NCBI RefSeq assembly: GCF_001039355.2 | Contig: NW_019775704.1 | Span: forward strand, 210,984-246,165 | Direction: 5' to 3' | From: Lingula anatina | Taxonomy: Eukaryota; Brachiopoda; Lingulata; Lingulida; Lingulidae | DNA: 35,182 bases | Shown here: piece by piece, positions 18,746 to 28,560 of the stretch | How positions within the stretch are numbered: the first letter of the stretch is position 1 | Layout: each line of letters starts with the position of its first letter | Notes under the pieces: model-generated | Seen by the model: the letters and a program-made list of their open reading frames with translations, nothing else | What the model was told of the DNA's origin: nothing | Databases searched by the model: none | Program-made: the position numbers and the translations under genes

Positions 18746-19435
18746 TTACAGTGTAGTTTTCTTGGCTGAGGTTAGTCTTCGTTTCACTTTGCTGGCTAGC
18801 ACGCGGCTCTTCTTCTTGTCCTTCATGGCGAGAATGAGGAGTCTCATTTGCTCCATGATCTGGCTGTTTGTGGTCGTTGAAGTAGAGGGTTGGTTTCCTG
18901 GCGTGTACACGCCGTGGATGTTGAAGTGCTCTTCCGCCCTGGATTCCCTCTCTTCTGCCTTTGCTAAGCTTTCCTTAGCTTTGTCTACGAAAGCTTGCGT
19001 GTGGGCCTCGATCGCGGATTTAAGCTCTGTTGCGGCCTTGTCTTGTATGTTGATCATTGCTGCCAGAAGGATGTCGTCATCAGGGCACCCCCTGAAGTCT
19101 ACACGGCATCTGACATGGTGGGCGTTGTTGCTGAGTTGTGTGAGCATGTGGTCTGCCCAGTCAGAACAGCCTTTCAGGTAAGCTTTTGCTCTGACGACTT
19201 CGTCGTGGTAGGGGTTGCCGTTGACTCCTGGGGGGCCGGCTGTAATTGGCGCCGGTCTCTTGGGGATTCTCCCCCTGGGTGGTGCAGTGCTATGCCAGTT
19301 TTTTGATTCCATATTTCTAGATTTTTTCCATTCCCTAGGAGATCGTTTTCCTCTGATACTAGTTTGATGATACATAGTGAGCGCGTTGTGAAAGAAATTG
19401 CTGTATTGCTGTATTGCCAGACTTATGCCTTCCAT
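18746..19435 (-). CDS. Unrecognised 229-residue basic/helical protein of the insert
   Basis: This ORF starts at ATG 19435, only about 20 nt from the right edge of the insert, and ends with TAA at 18746. Residues 30-70 are basic and proline-rich. The middle has HHVRCRVDFRGCPDDD, followed by a long helical, charged, probably coiled-coil stretch with AEERESRAEE (about 130-165), a Ser/Thr linker, and a Lys/Arg-rich C-terminus. No zinc knuckle, protease, RT or nuclease motif is visible. A gag- or ORF1-like nucleic-acid-binding protein would fit, but I do not recognise the family. The N-terminus may be truncated by the junction with copy B. The opposite-strand 139-codon ORF (18762-19181) is a shadow. 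Confidence 0.5.
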   Translation of the reverse strand: MEGISLAIQQYSNFFHNALTMYHQTSIRGKRSPREWKKSRNMESKNWHSTAPPRGRIPKRPAPITAGPPGVNGNPYHDEVVRAKAYLKGCSDWADHMLTQLSNNAHHVRCRVDFRGCPDDDILLAAMINIQDKAATELKSAIEAHTQAFVDKAKESLAKAEERESRAEEHFNIHGVYTPGNQPSTSTTTNSQIMEQMRLLILAMKDKKKSRVLASKVKRRLTSAKKTTL

Positions 19436-19455
19436 TGAGAGTGTGCTGCTGTGCT

Positions 19456-20951
19456 GGGGAAGTTGTTGACCATGTACTCAGTAGATGAAAACGGCAACTA
19501 TATGTAAGGGGGTGCAATAACCAGGATCCTGCCTTTTTATTGCATTTTGCAATTGTATATTTAAGGTGCATGAGTTTCATTCAGATATTTCTTAATCAAA
19601 TTTATTTGTTGGGAAATTACGGTTGCGCTCTAGGTGCACGAGTTTCATTAAAATGTACTAGTATTTCTTAGTTTAATTTATTTGTTGGGAAATTATGGTT
19701 AAGCTCGTTTTTTTTTTCAAATACAAAATGTGAAGAATGAAGGGTCAAGCAATACTTATGTTACAAACAGTATAAAAGGATAACTTTCGATACTTGAAGC
19801 ATGCACTACAAAAACTAGAATTTAAAAATCGAGATTAAAATTCTTATGTGAAATAAAGAAAACCGTACAATGTTACTTCTGAAGAATGTCCAGAAGCAAA
19901 GCGCGGTCAAGGGGCGTGCTTACACAGGAGCACAGAACAACTGCGACAGTTATATTGAATTCAATTGAAAAATGCCAGAAAATTACCATTTATTGAAGGT
20001 TAAATATATAATCAATAGCCTGATTATATGTCAAACCCTTTTAATCTCAAGCGCCAAAAATAAACCTTGTTCTGAATAATGTACAAAGTGAATGTGCTGA
20101 GTTAATGATGCCCAGTTCCACTGCAACTGTGATTTTGGATTAGGAACATCAGAAAAGTCATCATTTTTTCGAAAGCAAATGGATAACCGTCGAAATTGTT
20201 GCTCGTCAAATCTTTCATTTTTTATCTCGAGAGCCGAAAACATACTCGGCGGAGTCGGCGGCCTGGTCGTAGATAAAATGATTTATCCCATACGTAAACT
20301 CCTTAGCATCAATGACGTTATTACCATCCCTGTCAATGTCGCTGAAAATGACTTTATTATCCGCCGTGTTGCGAAATATATCAAGGAATTTAGAGTACTC
20401 ACTTAGTGTTAACTCTTCGCTGCAGTCGAGGTCAACAATATGGAAAACACCCAGGGCCCATTCGACTACTAAGTCACTTGTAAAGTTGAAAAGCTTTTCT
20501 TCAGACGGAACCCAGTCCTCAAATGCAATAGACGTCTTATAGTCGGTGTATTCATTTGACCACCAGGTCTTATAGGCCATGTTCATAGCACCATACACTG
20601 CCTTAGCTCTCCATGATGGCAAAACACGTTTAGCACGTTCGGTTGTCGCAACAGTGTGCTCCTCTTCCGTTACAATCCCGTCTTGGTTGACGTCAAACAT
20701 GTCAAAGTGCTTTTTGAACTTAGTTACCCAATATCGGGTAAAGTCTTCATTGTTGGCCTGTTCGATCTGAATAGTAAAACGTATTATTTAAAAGTCACGA
20801 CTGAAATAACTGACAAAGACAAACCAAGGAACACGAGATATAGTATTTTTGCATTTGATTCTTATAAAATATGTTTACTTTTCCATGACCCCTTACAGTT
20901 TGTATTGATATTTTTATACATATTGCTTACTATAACTCGGGGCCACTGCCG
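19456..20951. repeat. 1.49-kb duplicated block, copy B
   Basis: Near-identical to 15870-17357; scattered single-base differences and a 7-bp insertion near 19476 separate the two. The right end is followed directly by an inverted-repeat transposon at 20952. Confidence 0.95.
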
Positions 20952-22083
20952 GTGTACCATGAAAATCTGACTCCCCCAAAATGTGACTCCCCAGTCAAAT
21001 TTTCATTATGAAAATGTGACTCCCCCTATGAAATTTTGACTCCCCCCACAAAACTTTATAAATCTTATTTTATTGGAGTATATAACTTTTATGTTGTAGT
21101 ATACATAATGGAGGCTACATTGGCACTTTTTGTTAGTTTGCAGATGAAATTTTTAATGAGAAAATAAGGAAATTAAAAAGGGTATTTTACCATCCAATGA
21201 CTTCCCTATAAAAAAGCTATTTATTTGATATTTGGTGATCATTTCAACATTTTTCCTTAAGTATACTTGATGAAGAATATATATTGGAAATATTTGAAAG
21301 TTTGGTGGTAAAATATTGGGTGCAAAAAATGAAAAAAAAAAATCATAAAAAATCTTCATATTCATACCCATGGGATTCGGACTCTCATGAAGAAAAGGTC
21401 CTATTTTATATCTAGTCAACAAACCATTGTTTTCTACAAGGTTTGCATTGTGACATATATTTTGTTAGTATTTGAAATCTATGTGGTGAAAATTGTGGTG
21501 AAAATTGATAATTTTTGAAACAAGCATTCATCTTACTACTTGCAGGACTCCCATAGCCTCTCATAGGAGTCATTGAGTGGAAAAATACACATTTTCTTTT
21601 TTTTTCTTTTTTTCTCATGAAAATATTCAAAAAGTGCCAATGTATTTTCCATTATGCATACTATATGATAAAAGTTATATACTCAAATAAAATAAGATTT
21701 ATGAAGTTTTGTGAGGGGGGAGTCAAAATTTCATGGGGGGAGTCAGATTTTCATGGGAGTCAGATTTTCATGTTACACCGGGATAACAGGAATGGTAGTC
21801 CCCTATTGACCGCAGTACAGGTTACATTCGTCCCATAAACTTTCCACAATATTCCGACTAGCTCTAACTAGTACCTATCATATGATACCCTGGGGTTTCT
21901 TTCCTAAGACTACCATCCCTGTCATACCAGTCTTAATTTGAAATTTGTACTTGGCTAGCGCATCTCAAGATGATTTACTAAAAGAAGGGAAAGAGTATCC
22001 AGGTTTACCTTCTCTCCATACGTTAAATCTAATGTTGGAACAATCACAATTAAGAGCAGGATTCCAAATACGATAGAAAACAT
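20215..22083 (-). CDS. Secreted EF-hand protein B (SCP-like)
   Basis: Two coding exons on the minus strand, 22083-22009 (75 nt) and 20766-20215 (552 nt), give 208 residues. Exon 1 encodes a 25-residue signal peptide (MFSIVFGILLLIVIVPTLD...) and ends at an AAG|GTAAAC donor. Exon 2 begins after ACTATTCAG in phase 0. The mature protein resembles sarcoplasmic calcium-binding protein: YWVTKFKKHFDMFDVNQDG, then EF loops at about residues 50-61, 137-148 and 170-181, each with acidic or Asn ligands at positions 1, 3 and 12. Known SCPs are cytosolic, so secretion is notable; an N-F-T glycosylation site at 119 fits it. The intron is 1242 bp and contains an 830-bp transposon. A likely noncoding 5' exon joins at the CTATTTACAG acceptor just upstream of the ATG. 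Minus-strand AATAAA is at 19989-19994. The role is probably calcium buffering outside the cell or in a secretory compartment (inference). Confidence 0.9.
20952..21778. mobile_element. 830-bp inverted-repeat transposon (MITE)
   Basis: The long terminal inverted repeats are about 20952-21133 and 21629-21778. They begin GTGTAMCATGAAAATCTGAC and include repeated CTGACTCCCCC motifs and an AAGTTTTGT/ACAAAACTT block. The interior is AT-rich with no real ORF. The equivalent place near 26766, downstream of exon C, lacks it. It lies in the intron of EF-hand gene B. Flanking CCGG sequence makes the exact ends and target duplication ambiguous. Confidence 0.85.
22009..22083 (-). CDS. Signal-peptide exon of EF-hand gene B
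   Basis: Encodes 25 residues with a hydrophobic core GILLLIVIVP and ends at a GTAAAC donor. Upstream on the minus strand, TATTTACAG sits 31 nt before the ATG, implying a noncoding first exon further away. Phase 0 at its 3' end makes it compatible with exons A, B and C. Confidence 0.85.
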
Positions 22084-22263
22084 CTTTATCAAGTGTTGGT
22101 CATCCACTAACCTGTAAATAGCAGATAAGTCGGGAATAACAAAATGCCCTATGAATATCAAGCAGGTCAATCTGGGGGACTAATGCAGTGTTCAAGAGAA
22201 CAAAATATATCACTAAATCCCTCGGTAATGAAGGGGTACATGTCTCAAATTAACGTGACTAAG

Positions 22264-22520
22264 ACTGGGTTCCCATACCTAGATCGATCTAACATGATTG
22301 CTCCGTCTCCGAGGGGTTTCTCGCTAAATTGCCTTTAGCTTAAGCGCCTTAGATGTTTGACACGTCTACTAAAGCTGCTAAACGAAAATCAATTACCCCC
22401 TAGCAGATTCAGTATGCTTGACATATATCTAAGCCGCTTCAGTTGATTGCAATTTAGCGAGAATCTCATCGGAAAAAGTTGGAAACACAGTTAGAACGAT
22501 AGGGTCTGGAAATGGTCCCT
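22264..22520. mobile_element. GATCGATC-type MITE, copy 1
   Basis: The left end ACTGGGTTCCCATACCTAG is followed by GATCGATC and a CGCTAAATTGC block. The right half repeats these in inverse, with GCAATTTAGCG at about 22450. The right terminus (GGAAATGGTCC) is diverged. The left part alone recurs at 27452-27480, duplicated with the surrounding unit. Confidence 0.7.
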
Positions 22521-22522
22521 AC

Positions 22523-23600
22523 ATTTTATAAACATCCCCATAGAAAAATAATATAAACATACCAAATAGTAAAAAAGTCTTACATAAGTGAGATTAAATG
22601 TCAATGTTTTTTTCATGTGGTAAATACTGCATATGACTAAATGAAACGTGCAAGTGACTCAGCTTTTTGTCTGACTAATATTTTTTAACTTTTATATCCT
22701 TATCGTTGTTTGCTAAACATGAGATTATAAATGTCGGTGAAATCAGTTTTATTCAACTAAACATGCGGGTACAGACGCCTTTTTTCTGTGAAAGTTACAA
22801 GCCAACGAAAGGTTGATAAATGCACAGGCAACCTATATCAATTCAAACATAAAAATTGAAACATAGAAATGATACAACAGTTGCTATTTTTGAAGACTGG
22901 TATATCACCGTCCCCTTTGTCCAGAAGCGGTCTCTAACTCTCTTTCCGATCAATCAAAAATGGTCATGATTAAATGTCAATAAAATATGTAATCTAAAGT
23001 CAAACGGCCGTCATATTAAACAGCTTTCTCTTTAACATCAATAGCACACATAAAGATAAAATCAAAATGCCTCTTCTCACAGAAAAGACACTGTTCAAAT
23101 CTATATTAAACTCTATCAGTTGGAGTCCCTGCAGATATTTTACGTTTCTTACCAGACGTTGATCCCTTTCTCCAGAGTTACTTTTCCAAACACGTCTTAT
23201 AGTTACAAATACAACTTTTCTTTTGGTCGTCTGTATACTGACGACGATGATTTATCATGTGTGACGTGATGTTCCCCCATCACAACGTTTCTGCGCATGT
23301 GTAATGCATTTTTTAATCATCGGTCCATATCAAGGACACAATGAATGGCTTTAAGCCTCTGAACATCGGAAAACTCAAGATTTACTCTATATTTCATGCA
23401 TGGGTATATAATCTACATTATCAACCACCAACAACTGTTGGGGAATCTTTTTGCAAAGCGTTAAAAGATCATCAGAAATTGTCAATTACATTTTGAGTCA
23501 TAAACATATCGATCAATGAAAAATCATCAACCTCAAACTACCATAATACATGTATGTTACAATATACATGTAAGTAAATTGGCCGATCTCATCACTGCTG
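22523..23600. repeat. Upstream block of EF-hand unit I
   Basis: From about 23005 this matches 28560-29660 upstream of gene C, for example AAATGCCTCTTCTCACAGAAAAG against AAATGCCTATTCTCACAGAAAAG and TTTTGGTCGTCTG in both. No coding frame is shared. It is probably an intron or promoter of the EF-hand genes. Confidence 0.7.
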
Positions 23601-23602
23601 CC

Positions 23603-23820
23603 TTAACATTGTACACTTTCCTTACAGATATGCACCCTATACAATGTATGTCTAAAGCAGCTGTAATGCTTTATAGTAGATGCTATGTCACACGTGCCCC
23701 CTATTCGACATGTTATCATTGTCCCATCACCATCAGCTTTAAGAATTTTACTTTGTATCTTTAGATGTAAACATGAAATTACATTTACATACAGGTTGTC
23801 AAGTGACATTTTTTTTTACT
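23603..23820 (-). promoter_or_regulatory. Conserved upstream segment and possible 5' exon, unit I
   Basis: This segment is conserved in three units (here, 29222-29395 and 30736-30960), including CCATCACCATCAGCTTTAAG and GGTTGTCAAGTGACAT. On the minus strand it ends at a GTAAGG donor-like site (23625-23620). Together with the acceptors before the signal-peptide exons this suggests a noncoding first exon with its promoter just upstream. No TATA box is obvious. Confidence 0.35.
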
Positions 23821-24169
23821 TATACACACTGTTCATCTGTGGTGTGTTATTTTCTGTTATTTACAAATATCATATCATTAAATGTATGTTGTGTTTTAGA
23901 CATATTGTGGTCATATTTTGTGCAAAAAGTGTAAAAGTACCCATCAAAATATTAACGTTGCCAATTACTACGTATCAAATGTACATTCTGCTGACAAATA
24001 ATATGACACGTTGATTAAAAATATCTGCATATGGGAATAAATTTAACTATTTGGAATGAAATTCAAAGTACACATTTGAGCATTATGGTGACATGCATGT
24101 AAGTGTTAAACTGGCTGTTTCTGAGTACTTAAACTATTCTCGTACCACCCGCAGATTATGGTAACAACC

Positions 24170-25290
24170 ATCTTGTCACTGCAGTCGGGAGACAGGCATT
24201 CGCACGTGAAAGGAACATGAGACACTTATCTAATCTCGGTCAAGGTCCCACATTTTCAAACGTAAAGGTCAACTCGAGGTCAAGGCTATCCACTCTGCAC
24301 TTGGATTCGATGTCTAATTTAGGGGCGGATTAAAGCCATCTTCTGGTCTTCTGGAAGACTTGCCAGAAAATATATCTGGATCCTCCCCTGTTATTCCATG
24401 TAAAATTCAATATTTAAGTTCTTAAAGACTGGCGTCCCTCTCTGACCTTCACCGGACATAGTCAAGTTTTTGCTTCACTACAAAAGAACATGTCGTAGTA
24501 TTTTGTATCGCAGCCCTGTACTATGTGTATAATATATCGTTTTTATATAGTGCAACATGCAAAACAAAACCGTAATTTTGTTTGTACCCTGCATTATCTG
24601 AGACTTTCATTTTCAGTTTTTCTCTATACGGAAGTTATATGTTAAGGTAACAGGAGCCTCTGGAGTTGAATCAATGTCTATTCTGTATGCTGTGCAAATG
24701 AAGAAAATGCTGGTATGGATATAACTGGTATATATCTAGTATGGTATAGATATAACCAAATGTGATCCCACATGAACTTCCCGATAGAGGTCACTTTACG
24801 TTAAATCTTCCTGTATATAGGCTTATACACGTTAACGTTCTTGTCTTATAAATGTTATCGGTGCGAAATTCTTGATATGTTGATTCTTAGCCATTGGTTT
24901 GAAAGACCGGTAGTAAATTGTTTGTACAGTGTATTAACTCGCTGGCTAATTCGACTTGTTACCATTAAGACATTCGACATATATGTAATCTAATGTGCGT
25001 CTTAATTAGCTGTGGCAGATGTTGAACATATCATCTACATACTGGTATCTCAACCACAGACGTGGGAGATTGGGCAAGGTCCCAATACGGCTTCCTCAAA
25101 GTTCTCCGTATACAGATTGGTCACAATTAATTTTAATAGATTATAATAATAATAATCACCATTTAAAGTCTAAAATCCGTAAAAGTTAAGGAAACTTTAC
25201 AATGATGAAATGATAAAATTTAGTATTAAAAAAACATAGTTAAGACATCAAATTAAAGGGTAAACTTCAAATTACATTAACAGTATTATA
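24170..25290. repeat. Segmental duplication block, copy 2
   Basis: Counterpart of 13590-15080 on the 3' side of EF-hand gene C, with many small differences and deletions. It is therefore older than the 1.49-kb copy A/B duplication. No gene is seen. Confidence 0.8.
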
Positions 25291-25604
25291 CTTAAAACAA
25301 CTTCAACTGCAAATGTATATTTAAGGTGCTTGATTTTTATACAGGTGTACTAGTATTTCAAAATCAAATTTATTTTTTGGGAAATTACGGTTGAGCTTTT
25401 CCGTTGATTCAAATACACTGTGCGCAGAATGAAGGACCAATCAATACAAATGTCACAGGAAGTATAAAAGAATATTTTTCAATACTTGAAGCATTCACTA
25501 CAAAAACTAGAATTCAAAAATCAAGATTGAAATGCTTACGTGAAACGGAAACCATAACTTCTGAAGAATGTCTAAAAGCAAAGTGCGATCAAAGGGCGTA
25601 CTTA

Positions 25605-25768
25605 GGCCCCATTCAGAATAGGGGACTAACCAGTCCGAGGGTCAAATAAGGCCGACCCACATGAAAACTTCCCCACGAGATATCTATTCAGTGTCTATTA
25701 GCAGAACTTTGTATTGGGTCGACATATTTTTTCCTCGGACTAGTTAGTCCTCTATTCCAAATGGGACC
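25605..25768. mobile_element. Short MITE in the 3' flank of EF-hand gene C
   Basis: The ends are inverted: left 25605-25640 (GGCCCCATTCAGAATAGGGG onward) and right 25733-25768 (ending CCAAATGGGACC). Both include GGACTAACCAGTCCGAGG or a close variant. Copies A and B show the uninterrupted site (GGGCGTGC...CACAGGAGCACAG), so this insertion postdates the split of the units. Confidence 0.85.
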
Positions 25769-26031
25769 GGCTCACAGATCAACTGCGACAGTAATACTGA
25801 CCTCAATTAAGCAATGCCAGAAAGGTCACCGTTTATTCAATATTAAATAGATAACTATAAACCTGATCATTGGTCGAACCTTTTAATGTCAAGCGCCAAA
25901 AATGTGCTCCGTTCTGAATAATGTACAAAGTGAAAGTGCTGCGTAAATTGACGCCCAGTCCAACTGCAACTGTGATTCTGGATTCAGATGAGGAAAATCA
26001 GAATATTTATCCTTTATTCGAAACCAAATTT

Positions 26032-27273
26032 TTAATCTCGAGAGCCGAAAAAGTACGCGGAAGAGTCTGCGGCCTGGTCGTAGATAAAATGATTCATCCC
26101 ATGTGTGAACTCCTTGGCATCAATGATGTTATTTACATCACTGTCAGTGGCGTTGAAAATAACTCCATTGTCAGCCGTATTGCGAAATATATCAAGGAAT
26201 TTAGAGTATTCATTGAGGGTTAAATTTTCACTGCAGTCGATATCAACAATATGGAAAAAGTCCAACGACGTTTCGACTAATTGATTACCTGTTAAGTCGA
26301 TGTCCTTCTTCAAAGACTGAACCAAGTCCTCAAATGAAATGGATGTCTTATAATCGGTGTATTCATTCGACCACCATGTGTGATACGCCATGGTCATAAC
26401 ACCATACACTGCCTTAGCTCTCCAAGGTGGAAGAACACGTTTAGCACGTTCGGTTGTCGCACCAATGTGCTCCTCTTCCGTGACATTCCCGTCTTGGTTG
26501 ACGTCCAAGGCGTCAAAGTGCTTTTTGAACTTAGTTAGCCGATACTGGGTAAAGTCTTCATTGTTGACCTGTTCTACCTGAATAGCAAATCGTATTATTT
26601 AAAAGTCACTACTGAAATAATTGCTTTTAATCTTAAAATATTTATCTTAAAAGACAAACCAAGGAATGATATTTTTGCATTTGATTTTTTATAAAACATG
26701 TTTTTATTTTCCATGCCCCCTTACTGATGTTAGTAGTTTTATGCATTTTTCACAATAAATCAGGGCCACCCCAGGAATGGTAGTCCCCTGGCGACCGTAG
26801 TACAGGTGAAATAAATTTACCGCAATATTCGAGTAACCTGAACCTGTACTAATCATATAAGACTGGGTTCCCACATATATAGATCGATCCATCTGGATCG
26901 ACCTAACTCCCTGGGGGTTCACGCTAAATTGCTGTCAGCTTCCGAGAGCCGAGCGCGCACAAAAGTTAAATACCCTTTAGAGGTTTTAGTATGCAGGACA
27001 GACATTTAAGCCGGTCAGGCTGAGAGCAATCTAGTGAGACTCCCCAGGGGGATAGATCGATCTAAATATCTGTGGGAATGGTCTCTAAGATCCTAGACGT
27101 CCATTCCTAGGTCTACCATTCCTGTTAAACCAGTTTGGACTTGGCTGTGGCATCTCAATATGCTAAACCAAAATTAGAAAATGAGTATCCAGGTTTACCT
27201 TCTCTCCATACGATGAATCAAATGTTGGAACAATCACAATTAACAGCAGGATTCCAAATTCGATAGAAAACAT
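26032..27273 (-). CDS. Secreted EF-hand protein C (SCP-like)
   Basis: Exons 27273-27199 (75 nt) and 26577-26032 (546 nt) encode 206 residues. Exon 1 is a 25-residue signal peptide (MFSIEFGILLLIVIVP...) with the same AAG|GTAAAC donor as gene B. Exon 2 starts after GCTATTCAG and reads to TAA. It is a diverged paralogue of B. The EF loops are DVNQDGNVTEEE, DIDCSENLTLNE and DSDVNNIIDAKE; all keep ligands at positions 1, 3, 5 and 12, though the third has lost the usual glycine. The intron is only about 620 bp. AATAAA on the minus strand is at about 25832-25837, before the transposed 3' flank is complete. Role as for gene B, by inference. Confidence 0.9.
26872..27084. mobile_element. GATCGATC-type MITE, copy 2
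   Basis: ACTGGGTTCCCACATATATAG at the left end and an inverted ATTCCCACAGATATTTAG match at the right both lead into GATCGATC. Internal CGCTAAATTGC and GCAATCTAGTGAG blocks are also inverted. Flanks ATAAG (26867-26871) and CTAAG (27085-27089) look like a diverged 5-bp target duplication. It lies in the intron of EF-hand gene C. Confidence 0.85.
27199..27273 (-). CDS. Signal-peptide exon of EF-hand gene C
   Basis: A 25-codon exon like that of gene B, ending in phase 0 at a GTAAAC donor. An upstream acceptor, CTTTTTACAG, lies 31 nt before the ATG. Confidence 0.85.
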
Positions 27274-27919
27274 CCTTATAAATTGTTGGTTTTCCACTAT
27301 TCTGTAAAAAGCAAATTAATCAAGAATAACAAAAAGTCCCATGAATATCAAGATGATTAATGTGGTGGACTAATGCAAACTGCCAGCTTCAAGTTGGAAT
27401 CTGCAAAACGGACGTCTCAAATTCTCAAATAAACATGACTAAGACTGGGTTCCCATACCTAGATCGATCGAACATGGTAATTTCAATAAGAATAATTAGC
27501 TAACTTGCTGAGTAGGGAATACCCTAATGCTAGTAAGGAAGTCATACTACTCAGAACACATTCAATTAACCTACATGTATGTTACTACAACATCTGTGCA
27601 TAAAGCAAAATCCACACAAACAATTTGTTAATATATGTAAAATATGATATAGACCGAATTCTTTAGATTTCCGAAATACCCGAAAATTCATGTAACCATC
27701 AAAATGACAGACCCAGTTATGAGAACAAGTTCCAACAAAGCTACTGAAATTAGATTCAGCGATGCACTATTAGTAACACTTCGAGCAAAGTCTTCACAAA
27801 CCACTTATTTGTGCCTATGTTTTGGGCACACTGGCTGGTTGCATGAAGCACATGCATGTGGCATTTTCCTGTCAGTGTTGCGTGGGCAAAACATTTGAAT
27901 AAAATTTAAAAACTAATAT

Positions 27920-28136
27920 TTAAAACCCATTGCTTCTCTTTGGGGTCATTAATGACCCCATAAGATTTTGTGATGTATAATTGGTTGATCCCTACAAAAA
28001 ACTGTGAAAGTGTGTAGGATTGATAGACTGACAAACTCGTGCAAAGAAAGAAAATTCGAATAAAAAATAAAGAGATGGCACATTAAATCATATGGCTGGG
28101 GTCGTAAATGACCCCACTCGGTCACTTGAGGGTTAA
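27920..28136. mobile_element. piggyBac-like MITE
   Basis: The outer ends are TTAA-flanked and start with CCC (left TTAAAACCC, right GGGTTAA). About 16-19 bp inside each end is a palindromic GGGGTCATTAATGACCCC-type block (27941-27958 and about 28098-28115). TTAA targets and CCC starts are features of piggyBac-related elements. There is no transposase inside. Confidence 0.65.
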
Positions 28137-28560
28137 AAGCAAGTTTAAGCAATTAAAAAAAAACAATGATAATTTTTTTAAAAAAATATTTTATCTAATT
28201 TGTACAATTCTCAGATGGTTCAATTCAACGAATTTAAATGTGCATGTTCCATTCCACTGGGCCAGCTTACTTAAAAGAGATGTTTCGATAAATTTTAAGA
28301 CGCCTTTAAATAGGTAACAGAAACATTGGATCTAAATGTGCTTATCGCAAGTTTCTGGTAGGAACATAGTGAACAAGTAGACCATTAAGTAATTTTTTAT
28401 AAAGAAGCGTCATATAAATGGGGACATAAATGCTTTTCAAGTCGAATAAGAATGAAGTCAGAATGTATTCCATCATTTATGGAATATTTTGTGAAAAATA
28501 ATTTCTCTGGCTGCTGTCAGCAAATTTGAGAATGTAGAATGGCATCATAGAACCGACCTC
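28137..28560. other. Noncoding stretch in EF-hand unit II
   Basis: AT-rich sequence upstream of gene C with no credible ORF or repeat. Confidence 0.45.

Larger units (their letters stand above)
17358..19455 (-). mobile_element. Composite retroelement-like insert with ribozyme and hairpin array
   Basis: This 2.1-kb segment fills exactly the space between the two 1.49-kb EF-hand copies and shares no sequence with the rest of the cluster. Minus-strand order: a 229-codon ORF (19435-18746), a histone-type stem-loop (18707-18692), about 0.8 kb with TATAAATAA repeats and CCAAT motifs, an array of NUYUC-loop hairpins, a hammerhead ribozyme (17870-17812), then two 142-bp tandem units. Self-cleaving hammerheads of this minimal form are known from Penelope-like elements and retrozymes. 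No reverse transcriptase, integrase or clear terminal repeat is visible, so the element is either non-autonomous or truncated. Its class is my inference. Confidence 0.6.

Noticed and set aside
18762-19306. Plus-strand ORFs of 139 and 103 codons
   Set aside because: They lie opposite the 229-codon ORF, whose charged composition is more protein-like and which is followed by a 3' end signal on its own strand.
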